Source: Gibbula magus (Eukaryota; Mollusca; Gastropoda; Trochida; Trochidae). Taken from it: a stretch of 64,000 bases of DNA. Made by a program: the position numbers and the translations under genes. Shown here in pieces: positions 34,888 through 46,303 of this stretch; position 1 is the stretch's first letter; every line of letters begins with the position of its first letter. Location: assembly GCA_936450465.1 (NCBI GenBank), contig OW388305.1, positions 38,387,187-38,451,186 on the forward strand. Reading direction: 5' to 3'. Below the pieces are notes generated by a model. The model saw nothing but the letters and a program-made list of their open reading frames with translations. It had not been told where the DNA came from and ran no database searches.

Positions 34888-35858
34888 TAGAATGTCACAA
34901 GACAAGTAGGAGTTTCAAGTCAATTATAAAAAGGGGAAGAAAATAAGAGAGACACCTGCGAGTGGACAGGTTTAACAATAACGAACGACAGAGAAATTTG
35001 AGGAAATTAGGTTGGAACTTCCCATGGGGCACGAGACAAGATGGCGCTATTGGACTGACGACGACGACGACGATGATGATGATGATGATGATGATGGTAA
35101 TGGTGATGATGATGATGATGGTAATGGTGATGATGGTGATGATGATGATGATGATGGTAATGGTGATGATGATGATGATGATGATGATGATGGTAATGGT
35201 GATGATGATGATGGTGGTAATGGTGATGATGATGATGATGGTAATGGTGATGATTATGATGATGATGATGATGGTAATGGTGATGATAGAATGTCACAAG
35301 ACAAGGAGGAGTTTCAAGTCAATTATAAAAAGGGGAAGAAAATAAGAGAGACACCTGCGAGTGGACAGGTTTAACAATAACGAACGACAGAGAAATTTGA
35401 GGAAATTAGGTTGGAACTTCCCATGGGGCACGAGACAAGATGGCGCTATTGGACTGACGACGACGACGACGATGATGATGATGATGATGATGGTAATGGT
35501 GATGATGATGATGATGGTAATGGTGATGATGGTGATGATGATGATGATGGTAATGGTGATGATGATGATGATGATGATGGTAATGGTGATGATGATGATG
35601 GTGGTAATGGTGATGATGATGATGATGGTAATGGTGATGATTATGATGATGATGATGATGGTAATGGTGATGATGATGATGATGATAGTGATGATGATGA
35701 TGATGATGATAATGGTGATGATGATGATGATGATGATAATGGTGATGATGATGATGATGATGGTAATGGTGATGATGATGATGATAGTGATGATGATGGT
35801 GATGATAATGATGATGATAATGGTGATGATGATGATGATTGTAATGGTGATGATGATG

Positions 35859-35890
<32 letters not shown>

Positions 35891-35948
35891 GATGATGATG
35901 ATGGAAATGGTGATGATGATGATGATGATTGTAATGGTGATGATGATG

Positions 35949-35980
<32 letters not shown>

Positions 35981-36216
35981 GATGATGATGGAAATGGTGA
36001 TGATGATGATGATGATGATGATGGTAATGGTGATGATGATGATGGTGATGATGGTGGTAATGGTGATGATGATGATGATGATAATGATGATGATGATGAT
36101 GATGATGATGATGGTAATGGTGATGATGATGATGATGATAGTGATGATGATGGTGATGATAATGGTGATGATGATGATAATGGTGATGATGATGATGATG
36201 ATGATGATGGTAATGG

Positions 36217-36248
<32 letters not shown>

Positions 36249-36336
36249 GTAATGATGATGATGATGATGATTGTGATGATGATGAGGATGATGATGATAA
36301 TGGTGATGATGATGATGATGATGATGATGATAATGG

Positions 36337-36380
<44 letters not shown>

Positions 36381-36513
36381 GTAATGATGATGATGATGAT
36401 GGTAATGATGATGATGATGATGATGATGATGATAATGGTGATGATGATGATGATGATTGTGATGATGATGAGGATGATGATGATAATGGTGATGATGATG
36501 ATGATGATAATGG

Positions 36514-36548
<35 letters not shown>

Positions 36549-36603
36549 GTAATGATGATGATGATGATGGTAATGATGATGATGAGGATGATGATGATAA
36601 TGG

Positions 36604-36643
<40 letters not shown>

Positions 36644-36736
36644 AATGGTGATGAAAATGATAATGGTGATGATGATGATGATGGTAATGATGATGATGAT
36701 GATGATGACGATGATGATGATGATGATGGTGATGAC

Positions 36737-36781
<45 letters not shown>

Positions 36782-36790
36782 AACTACGAT
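34888..36790. repeat. (GAT)n compound array with a 399-bp flanking duplication
   Basis: GAT repeats with regular GGTAATGGT interruptions fill 35056-35289 and 35455-36790. The unique block before each array (AATGTCACAAGACAAG through ACAAGATGGCGCTATTGG) is present at 34891 and again at 35290, exactly 399 bases later. So non-repetitive DNA plus the first part of the array was duplicated. Frames of up to 498 codons here encode Met-Val, Asp or His runs. Confidence 0.92.
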
Positions 36791-37394
36791 GAAAATTAGT
36801 GCTTGTTTGGACGAAACGTGTTATTCGTTGTTTCTATCTTACCCGCATAACAATTAAGTTCATTCCAATGTAGTGATTTAATGACAAGTCTATACTTAAA
36901 ATACGACAATATCAAAAACAACCCATGATGCATTATCAACGTTGAAAATATAATTTGATTAAAATAATTTGAGGTTTGACAAAAAATGCAAGAGCCGTAT
37001 TACTTAAAGTTCAATTCTCCGATGAAACCGCTGACATTTGTCATGCAAAGTTTATTCCAAAAGTTTGATCAGCGTATGAGTGTGCATGCACTCATCTGTC
37101 AAAGTAACCGCCTCTTTCATCTTTCTCACAGATCTGTGACACTTCTGTCGTGCCAATTCAATAACAACCTAAAGCAATCAGAGACCATATTAGATTAAGA
37201 CAATGACATCTGTCTGTTGTGATGACGCACAGAGAATGAAAATGTTGGCTCTACTTTGCCAGTATCATTTCAACGTGTCAATTGGAAAGGTGTAATTAAA
37301 ACAACGGTACACACAGAATGAACGAGATTAGCGCGATTACTATTGAAATGTCATTATCACTACTGACATTAACGTTAAGGAAATTATTTCACTA
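36791..37394. other. No gene seen
   Basis: AT-rich unique DNA. Confidence 0.4.
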
Positions 37395-38150
37395 AAGCGG
37401 CGGTCACAACCCGCCGTACTTGCAATTGCGTGTTATCTGCGTTCTGTCTACGTGCAAAACGTAGGTATAATAGATGTACCCGAGCGTAAAGTACCGACAC
37501 CTTACGGTTTTTGGAGCACGCAGACATGTCGTAGCACTTTTAGTGCATGCAGAACTTTCGCTGCGTGCGAGATGCGTGCGACTCTACGGACACTGTGCGC
37601 ACAACACATGTAGTATTTTAAGTTTTTCGCATGGTCACATACTCCGCGGACGACACACTTGGTGCGTCAATGCTCCACACGTGACAAGTGCGTTGTCACT
37701 GCGTCGTCCGTGCTTACTCGTGCTTACTCAGTTCAACTTCAAATGAGCACAAAACACTCACGTTGCCAGTTATTATGCGCTGCCATTTGAAGCTGCTCTT
37801 GCAGCATCAGAACCGGGAGTCTTGAATGGGCGACATCTTGAAGCAGCAGCCCAGAAAGAGAACTTTTGAAGGTCGCCATATACCCCCACCACCTGGGTAC
37901 CTGTAATCGTGCACGTGCACACACTTACATCGTGCGTGCAAGTAAGGGCACCGTGCGTGTGCAGCACATGTAAGTAGGGCCTCCGTACGATAACGTGGCG
38001 ATCGTGTAAGTACGTTGTAAGCACTTATAACTCACTTACAACTTACAATGCACGGAGCAGATCACGGCCAGGCGTTTCGTGCGGGCAACGTACTTACACC
38101 TTGCGTGTGGCGTGCGTTGATTTAGTCCCGCCCCGCGTTTTCCACTTCCT
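37395..38150. other. CpG- and GC-rich segment of unknown nature
   Basis: About 750 bases of markedly higher GC and CpG content, with many GTGCGTGC, CTTACA/TGTAAG and CGTACG words on both sides of a less biased centre (37741-37910). It resembles a DNA element with repetitive subterminal regions, but clean terminal inverted repeats could not be found. Minus frames at 37739-37924 and 37773-38024 overlap in different phases and have no recognisable domain. A regulatory CpG island is an alternative. Confidence 0.45.
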
Positions 38151-38495
38151 ATCCACGTTTTTTAGAAAAACGTTTTTAGGGGAGGCCACGGGATAGTGAT
38201 TTGGTATGTGAATAGAAACTGTCTTTCCCTGATTCCTGAGCTCACCGAGCAAGAAGTTGGAATGTGAACGCTCACATTTGAACCAGACGTACAAGCAAAT
38301 CATAAATCATACATGCTTTGAAGACAACCATTTGCAAAAACAATAAATACAAATCATACAGATATATAGGTTTTACTTAAATAAAATATATAAGCAAAAG
38401 TAACCAAAACGTTCAAAATGTTCAGATTTTAACTATTCCACGTTATGAGTAATAACAATTGTTTTTTTTTTTTACATAATAGTAAAATCATTAAC
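38151..38495. other. No gene seen
   Basis: Unique sequence with an AT-rich right half. Confidence 0.4.
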
Positions 38496-38499
38496 TTGA

Positions 38500-39010
38500 A
38501 GGCGCTGATTAACGTCGGTTTTACTGAAATAAAGTGATATTGAAACCAATGACTAGATAATACTCCTGAGTCAATAACATGAGTTCAAGAACAAAAGTAC
38601 ATGGTTCGCGATCGGTTAAGCAATGTGAGTCCATTTCCCATCGAGCGGTCATTTTAAGGTGTTCACATTTAAATGGCCACTCGAAGGTTGTTCAAGCGAT
38701 CTGACTGATGTAGCGGTACCTAAACACTCAGAGTAGAGTTTTAATTATGGCTCCATGATGGAGTTGACAATTTTATTGCTATCTGAATTCTCAAAATCGC
38801 GTGAGAGCTACAAAACTGCCTCTCACACTGACGAGTTCACACAACCTCGCACCATTTTCTTCAAATATGGATAACCATTGTTTATGGTACAGTTTATCGG
38901 GTCTTGTAATAAGATGTTTCACCCTCTAAGTTAACAATATATTTTATAATATTTAATAATAAATGGAAAATTTTAACAAACATATTTTGCAAAAAAGTGC
39001 TACAGCGCCT
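38500..39010 (+). mobile_element. TTAA MITE family B, copy 2 (511 bp)
   Basis: The left AGGCGCTGATTAACGTCGGT follows TTGA (mutated TTAA, 38496-38499); the right AAGTGCTACAGCGCCT is followed by TTAA (39011-39014). The interior matches family B copy 1 (AATAAAGTGATAT, ATACTCCTGAGTCAATAA, CGAGCGGTCATTTTAAGGTG) and is longer than family A. Confidence 0.85.
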
Positions 39011-39014
39011 TTAA

Positions 39015-39871
39015 AATACCGAATAGAAAAGAGAAAAACTGTGGCTTTTTGAAGCCGAATGAATGCTATTGTTATTTCATAAATATATAACGTGATTGTT
39101 TGATGCAACGTAAGACCACGACTGGTATTTGAAAACATACATACATCAAAGGTTATATATACGTCAAAGCTACACTTTTTTTTCTTATCCTACTCAAATA
39201 AAAACGATTTTTCACGAAAAAGGATATTGATGTCTCACCATGGCTTTAGTGGATCTTTTGAAGATTTTTTGTATTAAGCCAGATATAAAATTATTTGTTC
39301 ATATACATGTATATATCATAATCAGCGTCGCCTCCAGGCTACAGCGAATAAAAAAGGAAATAATCATAGATTGCAGTTCTGTGTAGACAGACAAAAAATA
39401 ATTTTATTAGACTACAATTTGAACCCCACTGTATAAATCGTATAACAAAACAACATGAAATATCCCAATCGAGTGAGGGGGCAGAAAATAGAAACCTAAA
39501 CATAATATACCAATATTTAATAGATCAATAAAAGGAATTTGTTTCATAGAAAAATGCAACGTAAAATATCAATAATATGTAATCCATAGAAGAATGAACG
39601 CAATATATTTTATGGATACATACAACAATGATATGTCCACACTATGTAGGTCTAACTCATTGAAATTTAAATGAACCTCATTAAAAGTTCTGTAATCCGA
39701 TATATAGTAAGGAAATAGAGATCGATGTTTCATCTTGATAATAATTGTGATCATTATCATTAGACACATACGATACCTATCATTATGTTTCTTCGGAACT
39801 TATCACATCCAGATATTTAGAAGTTTAACATACTGTGTTTGAAAATCAGCGGCATATAACGGAATTATTAT
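39015..39871. other. No gene seen
   Basis: AT-rich unique DNA. Confidence 0.4.
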
Positions 39872-39934
39872 AGCTCTAAATTTAACATAAAGTCGAACGC
39901 GTAGCGTGAGACTTTAAATGGATAATTTAGAGCT
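39872..39934. repeat. Short hairpin AGCTCTAAATTTAACATAAA
   Basis: Arms of about 24 bases with a few mismatches around a 15-base loop (GAACGCGTAGCGTGA). Confidence 0.75.
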
Positions 39935-41208
39935 TGCATGTCGTCGATTTATTGTTAAATGTCCTTCAAAGACTTGATAATGTATTATTGCTAAATTTTC
40001 TTTACAAACTTGGTCATTTATGGTTTATATTAACCAAATTCAGTAGTTCGAAGAGACGATGCTTGTTTATACATTCTGAGATGTAAAAATTGATTTCTGA
40101 TGATTTTGTGTTAAATATTGTAAAATACTGACTGGAGTAAATGTTCATTACTAACATGTTTCGCTGAATTGTCATTATGAATGGAACTTAAACAAAGATT
40201 AATCTTTAGTCTTTTGAAAATAATATGATATTGTAATCATCAGGGAATGCATTCTTCTCTTACTGTCTAGTTCATTCAGCTTAATCTTTCACTAACGCAT
40301 CTCAGCAATATTACATTGGTAAGCCTATCAATGCTGCAATTTATCTTAGTTGATAGTAGTAGTGTTAATAAAAGTCTCTTTTAGAAGTCACTCCGGAACT
40401 ATATTTCCTTATAAACCTCTAGTGACGTCACGCTATTGTTCTTAAGGGACGTATTTCTCGAAATGACCGATGTTTCACCGGGTCTGGCTATAATTTCTCT
40501 CCGATGAACTCATTATGAACTTAATCTCCCTGATCAGAGGGATTTAAACTCAGAATATCTCTCTACAAATTCGTTATTTAAACATTAAGAAGTTTACTTT
40601 AACGAGCCATCAAGGATGTTGATGAACAAATAGGAAAATTGCCAAAAATCTATCTCCGTAAAAAATACAGACTTAATTTTTCACAAATTTGTTCGACCCA
40701 AGATAAGCCGAGAAATTGCACTAATTAGTAAAGGTAATTTCCATTTTAAATATAGATCCAGTCTATTATTTTCAAGCGCAAAGCATTGTTGTCTAACTCA
40801 CACACTGTATACAAAGACACGAAAGAATAACAAAGTTTATGATCAATGAAAGAAATTGAAATATATAATTTTTGGCGGTTATTTATTTACCATTTCATTT
40901 CACTATGTATTTGCTACAGATATTAAAATAATTATTTTACCCAACAAGGTATTTTGCTTGAATTTTATAATCAATGAGAATAAAAATTCATCATAATTTG
41001 CTGGTCTTATTTCAATAAAAAGTACATTTAACAGGCAATAATTTGTATATTCTCAGGACATTTAGAAACATTGTTTATATGGGAATCGTCACATTCAGTA
41101 ATGTGTGACAAGGATAACTTGCAAGAGAAGCACGTGCAGCACGTGCAGCACATTGGTTGTTATGGTAACTTGCGCTAGAGACGAGACTTCACGCTTCGGA
41201 AATCAAAG
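39935..41208. other. 1.3 kb with no supported gene
   Basis: AT-rich unique DNA. A short GCACGTGCAGCACGTGCAGC run sits near 41131. Confidence 0.45.
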
Positions 41209-41212
41209 TTAA

Positions 41213-41702
41213 AGGTACATCCATTGTGTTGTTGGGGGTCAAATATGCCAAACGTTATAAATGGTCTTATTTTATCGAGAAGTACCAACTGTTACCGAAA
41301 ACTACCATTTTGATGATAATCGACTTAGTATGTTGACGATATGAAGGTAAAAGCATCGATTTCTGATCGAAAACCGGACAATGCATCCCGTGTGGCGCGC
41401 GCCAATGAGTCAAACGTAATTTTGGAATCTTATTTAAACCAGACAAACTAACAGATTTGGGTTGATAATGTTCAATAGGTCATATAACTACTGTGCATGT
41501 AAATAGGACGTGCACTTTCGGTTTCTGCACATGCATAATGATGTTACTCGATTTTAATTGGAAACTATTAATTATGATATGTTTGGCGATTGGGGATGAA
41601 TATGCAAGCTGAGTGAATTTGTTTGTATTGTAAACAGCACATATGGTGTGTTGGAACGTTTTAAAGCCAAATAAAATTTTATTAAACACAATGGATGCAC
41701 CT
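41213..41702 (+). mobile_element. TTAA MITE family C, copy 2 (490 bp)
   Basis: TTAA at 41209-41212 and 41703-41706; ends AGGTACATCCATTGTGTT and AACACAATGGATGCACCT. Same length as copy 1 and nearly the same sequence. Confidence 0.93.
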
Positions 41703-41706
41703 TTAA

Positions 41707-42697
41707 GGGAAACTGTACCGCAATTAAACATTATAAAACAAAATTTCAACAATGTCTATGAAATCGATAAACGCATCTGTTACTCAAATTGCAAGTATTC
41801 GAAGTTCACAAAATGTTGTTTTATGAATGAAATATGTTACATCTGTCTATGTATTTGAAACAGAAATAAAAGTATAAAAAAGAGAATTTAAAACCGAGAA
41901 TGCCGAGCTTCAATAATTTTATTTATAGTCATATCGTCTCTGCCTCAATATAACGCTTAGAGAGGGAGAGAGATATACTCTTTATTGCGCAGAATTTGGG
42001 AATGAAATATTATGAAATGAAAATTTTGACATTGGACGATTTATAAATTGGAAAAAACATTAGTTTCCTCTATTTTGCTCAAAGAAATCCATGTTTTCTC
42101 CTTTACGTCATGAGTGATAGAACTATAGGTAATCTTTAATTGCTAAAGAAAACGATATTTTAAAAGCATTTATTTTCATTAACAACGATACTAAAGTAGA
42201 TCTATTTATCGAATTTCCAGACTTCCTCTTCTATTTAAAGAACACAAAACATTGTATTTTTACTTTCAAAATATGTTTTTAATACAGACGTTATATATAT
42301 ATACACACATTCAAATACATCGACATATCAATTAGCATTCGTTATCATATTAAAAAATGAGCTTAATATCAAAAGGACATACTCACTGTCAGTGACACTT
42401 TGTGATCGCTTTTGCAATTGTCAACAATTGAATCCTTGAACTTTTGCTCAAAACAAATAAGAATCACAATATAATTGCGTAAACCATTTCAATTTGTAGC
42501 GGCCCGCATAGTTAAAGGTCTTGCCGTTCTCTATACTATGAAACAGGATGGGATTTACTTTATGAGAGAAGGAGGAGAAACAAATTGACATTTTTTAAAA
42601 TAAAATACAGAAAGGTCTTGCACCCGATTTTCTTCAGGATTTACTTCCGCCTTTAGTAGGCAACCGGACATGTTATCAACTAAGCACTTTTAATAAT
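41707..42697. other. No gene seen
   Basis: AT-rich unique DNA. Confidence 0.4.
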
Positions 42698-42892
42698 TAG
42701 CGATTACTTTTAAACCCCCTTGAACGCGATAGCTCAATGTAGCGCTACGTAGCAAAGCGAGCGAACTTTGCACCATGTCGTTAAGGAGAGAATGAGCGCT
42801 ACTTGAGTGCTACTTGAGCGCTACATTGAGCAATCAATGAGCGATTATAAGCGCTCGCTGTTATAGAACGGAGCCCTGGGTAACCGGGGATG
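42698..42892. mobile_element. GCTCAATGTAGCGCTACG element, copy 2, with Mutator-like right end
   Basis: Matches 29628-29809 through GGAGCCCTGGG, then continues GGGTAACCGGGGATG. That is within one base of the last 15 bases of the 6163-6551 Mutator-like MITE (GGGTAACCGAGGATG). The left terminus is not recognisable. Confidence 0.72.
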
Positions 42893-43686
42893 ACTTTGCT
42901 ATGGAAAAAGAAAACTAAATGTTTTACACACACGTTTAAGATATATGGCCAGCTCACTTAATTACGATTTATTTAGAATAAATGTAAAACATGATGCATG
43001 TGGTCATATGTGTGAACATATTTTTCATTATTTCCTTGAATGCCCCTTGTATTTTGCTCAACGTGATGTTTAAATCTTTAGAAAATATTCTTAGAAAAAG
43101 AACAACAATAAATATTGAGCTTATTTTACATGGCTAAACTGAGGTCCAAAAGTAACTTTACACCCTATTGTTTCACCCATTTTGATATGATAGAACCGGG
43201 GTATTATTTACTATTCAATGTTGACTGATCCGGCAAACAATCATACTCGTTTTTTCAAACATGCAGAGTTAGAGTCACTGAAAGGACCAAGGGGTATAAT
43301 ATAATTTTTACACCAACATGACCCCTACCATGTTTATAATGTTGTAAATGTGTGCAGAATGAGGCACATTTGTTGATTTTCACTTAGCAGATGTCTTATA
43401 TGTCGATGAACAGTTGTGTTTTATTAAAATTTATTTTGGAAGAATTTATGGATTTAAAATTTCACTTTGTTTCCAAAAAAATTAAAACAACATAGAATTA
43501 TTCCTTGGCTGATGACTAAACGCCTGCACTTTTCAGTTTTAGAGTACGACTTAGAAAACATAAGATATTTGTAATTGAAAATTAAACATTTGATAAAACC
43601 AACTGAGGTGTAAACTTTCTTTTGTACCTCAGTTTATAAACGACCAAGTACAGAACAACACAGAGACGTGTCTCTTGTATTACAAG
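42893..43686. other. No gene seen
   Basis: AT-rich unique DNA. Confidence 0.4.
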
Positions 43687-44157
43687 GGCTATGCTTGATT
43701 CGCTTTAGCGGCGTATACACCGACCACTTGTCCGGCGTACGCCATTCCTGGGCAAGACTGAAGTTGAAACAAGTGTATCGGCGTACAGACAGGAAGACGT
43801 CATCAACCCTCAAACTAGCTTCAATAAACATATCATTTATATCAAACAAGTATTTTGGGGGAATTATTTCAAAACATGTGTTAATATTTTATTAACGTAT
43901 GATGCATTGTTTAAAAAAAACAGTAATTTTTAAAATTAACTACTCAACTATCTAATTGTCAAAAGCAAATTCATATACAAATAGTTATTGAATGTCACAA
44001 GGATAACATTACACGCCCCCTTCGCCGGTAATTTCAAACCGGCGCATTCGGAGAACGCCTAAGGCGTACGCCGGGTTCCAATCAAGTGATTCGCCGGTTG
44101 CGCCGCTTCCGGCACAGTGTGCCGGGTAGTGCGCCGAGTCCCGAATCAAGCATAGCC
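43687..44157. mobile_element. TA-flanked element with GC-rich subterminal repeats, copy 2 type
   Basis: GGCTATGCTTGATTCG at the left is inverted at the right (CGAATCAAGCATAGCC). The outer parts are GC-rich with CGCCGGTTGCGCCG and GGCGTACGCC words, and the middle is AT-rich. Length 471 bp. End structure and the CTTGATT word agree with the 20.6 kb element, though the body sequence differs. Confidence 0.78.
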
Positions 44158-44573
44158 AATGTGACAAGAAAACTCAACTGACAACGAAGGAAGATGACCG
44201 TGGTACAAATGTGAAATCTGAGCCAGCAAAAACGGAACTGACGTCAACGTCTTTCCCCAGCGGCATGTTTCAGTTAAACGGAGAAGCAACTATTACTGTC
44301 CCTGTGCATAACAATTAACTGAACAAACAATTACCTGTTCTGAAACTATTATTGAATTTAACCATCATTAATTCAATTCAAAGTCATCATTATGACTTGG
44401 AAATGTTCCAAATAGAATCCATTCTGTTTTCATCTTTTGTTTGTATTGCTTATTTCTCACAAACGTATAAGTTGTGTCTTTGTTTGTCTCAAAACAGTCA
44501 AATTAGCCACGAGAGGATGGCTGACGGCGTCCATACCACCTGAGCACGTGTAAATACGCGGTGATCTTGTTGG
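44158..44573. other. No gene seen
   Basis: Unique sequence. Confidence 0.4.
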
Positions 44574-44576
44574 TTA

Positions 44577-45192
44577 GGCTGGGTTTACACTACGTCCGAT
44601 TAAATCGCATTGCGTTGACGCATGCGATTTGGGGGTTTACACTACACGCGTTTTGCATGCGATTCTAATGCGAATATCGTGCGAAGTGCGATTGTTTTAG
44701 TTCCATATGTTATGATGTATATACATGCATACATGTATATGTATGTATATACAGATGTATGTAATTACTGTAGGTGTATGGACAATGGGTGTATGTACAG
44801 GTTTTATGTATAAAATATGATAAGTGTCTGTATGTACAAATGTATGTATATGTACGTACGTACATATGTATGTTTGTATGTATACACATCTAAATGTATG
44901 TTTGTATGTATTGATGTGCAGATGTATGTCTATTTGTGTATGACTGCTTTGCCTACATGTTGTGGGAAATACCCCTTTCAGATTATGAAAATATGACGTC
45001 ATATAGGGAATTTCCATGCGATTGTGAATGCGATGCGAATAAAATAGAACAGGTTCTATTTTCTTCGCGTCGCATCGCAACGCATGAAAAAAACGGACGT
45101 AGTGTATGACAACTCATTAAATATAACGTGTTGCGTGTTGCGATTATTTTAACGCATCGCATCCAAAAAACGGACGTAGTGTAAACCCCGCC
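44577..45192. mobile_element. PIF/Harbinger-type MITE (616 bp, TTA target duplication)
   Basis: The left GGCTGGGTTTACACTACGTC and the reverse complement of the right end, GGCGGGGTTTACACTACGTC, form TIRs flanked by TTA at 44574-44576 and 45193-45195. A 3-bp TWA duplication is the known PIF/Harbinger target. Subterminal regions carry repeated ATGCGATTNNNNTGCG words and a second internal TIR-like copy (TTTACACTAC near 44635; GGACGTAGTGTATGAC near 45095). The centre is TATG-rich, like a microsatellite. Confidence 0.82.
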
Positions 45193-45195
45193 TTA

Positions 45196-45588
45196 CCGAC
45201 CTAGACACAATAGAGTTGAATGGTGAGTCTAATTATCTGAGTAATTATCTCAAGTAAGTGATGAATATAAATCGCTTTGTATAATTAACTGATAGTTGTT
45301 CTTCCACCAAGCTCTCTTAGATTGATAGTATATTCAATAATAATTACACGATAGGCCGTCCAAGTTACACTTGAATTGATCAAAACTGCCGTGACGTAGG
45401 GTTTTTACGTTTATGTAGGTAATTTTAAAAAGTGATTAAAAACTTTCGGTGACGCCCTTTTATTATTTCTGAATTCGTTTGTTTATTAACTGCGCACATC
45501 ATATTACAGTTTTAGCAATATCTAAAATATGTGTTTCACTGTAAAATCCTGTTGAATATGCGAAAAACGATGATAAAAATGCCGTTTT
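45196..45588. other. No gene seen
   Basis: AT-rich unique DNA. Confidence 0.4.
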
Positions 45589-45730
45589 TATTTTAAAACT
45601 ACTTAATTTTATTTTAAAACTTCTTGATTTTATTTCAAAACTTCTTAATTTTATTTTAAAACTCCTTAATTTTATTTTAAAACTTTTTAATTTTATCTTA
45701 AAACTTCTTAATTTTATTTTAAAATCCCAT
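45589..45730. repeat. 21-bp minisatellite, about 6.7 copies
   Basis: Unit TTTTATTTTAAAACTTCTTAA, with single-base variants. The 81-codon minus frame over it (SFKIKLR repeats) is the translated repeat. Confidence 0.92.
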
Positions 45731-46303
45731 CTCTCCTTAAGCAAGTTGCACGTGCAGCACGTCGTGTTTTCCAGCCGTTCATCGCGGCGGAGTAAGTGAC
45801 GTCACTTCATTAATTATATTATTGGTTTCCGCATCATGGCACGATAATAGTGTTCCGTGCGTTTAGAATAATGGTATTATGGTGTGCACGATAAGAATTA
45901 CTATACATAACTAAAATCCAGTAATATCGATGCTGTTATGTCATCAGAACTAGCCATTGTTGTAAACAGATGGTTTGTGATGCCAATGTCATTTCACGGG
46001 TCACAGAGTTCATGACAGTTCATTATAACTGTACAAACTGGACTGTCAGCACAATGAGCAATGAGTTAGATAGTTGTGTCAATCTAGGTAGCACAATGAG
46101 CAACTATTGATAGATAATTATTGTGCCAATCTGGGCCAATCACCAGCTGCTGTACAAATGTACTAAATTAAGATAATGCATCTTCTACAATATTATGATT
46201 AATTTAGTGTAACATGTAAACGCATTTCGTCAAACATTTTCAACATGAAGGGAATTGTCATATTGGCTGACCACATATCATTGTTCACTGACCGATGCAT
46301 TTG
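45731..46303. other. No gene seen
   Basis: Unique sequence before the minisatellite block. Confidence 0.4.

Noticed and set aside
35361..36857. 498-codon frame rich in Met and Val and overlapping Asp and His frames
   Set aside because: They are translations of the GAT array in its different phases. Every frame stays open because the repeat lacks stop codons.
37739..38024. Overlapping minus frames as a possible transposase fragment
   Set aside because: The two frames are in different phases and neither contains a recognisable catalytic or HTH motif.
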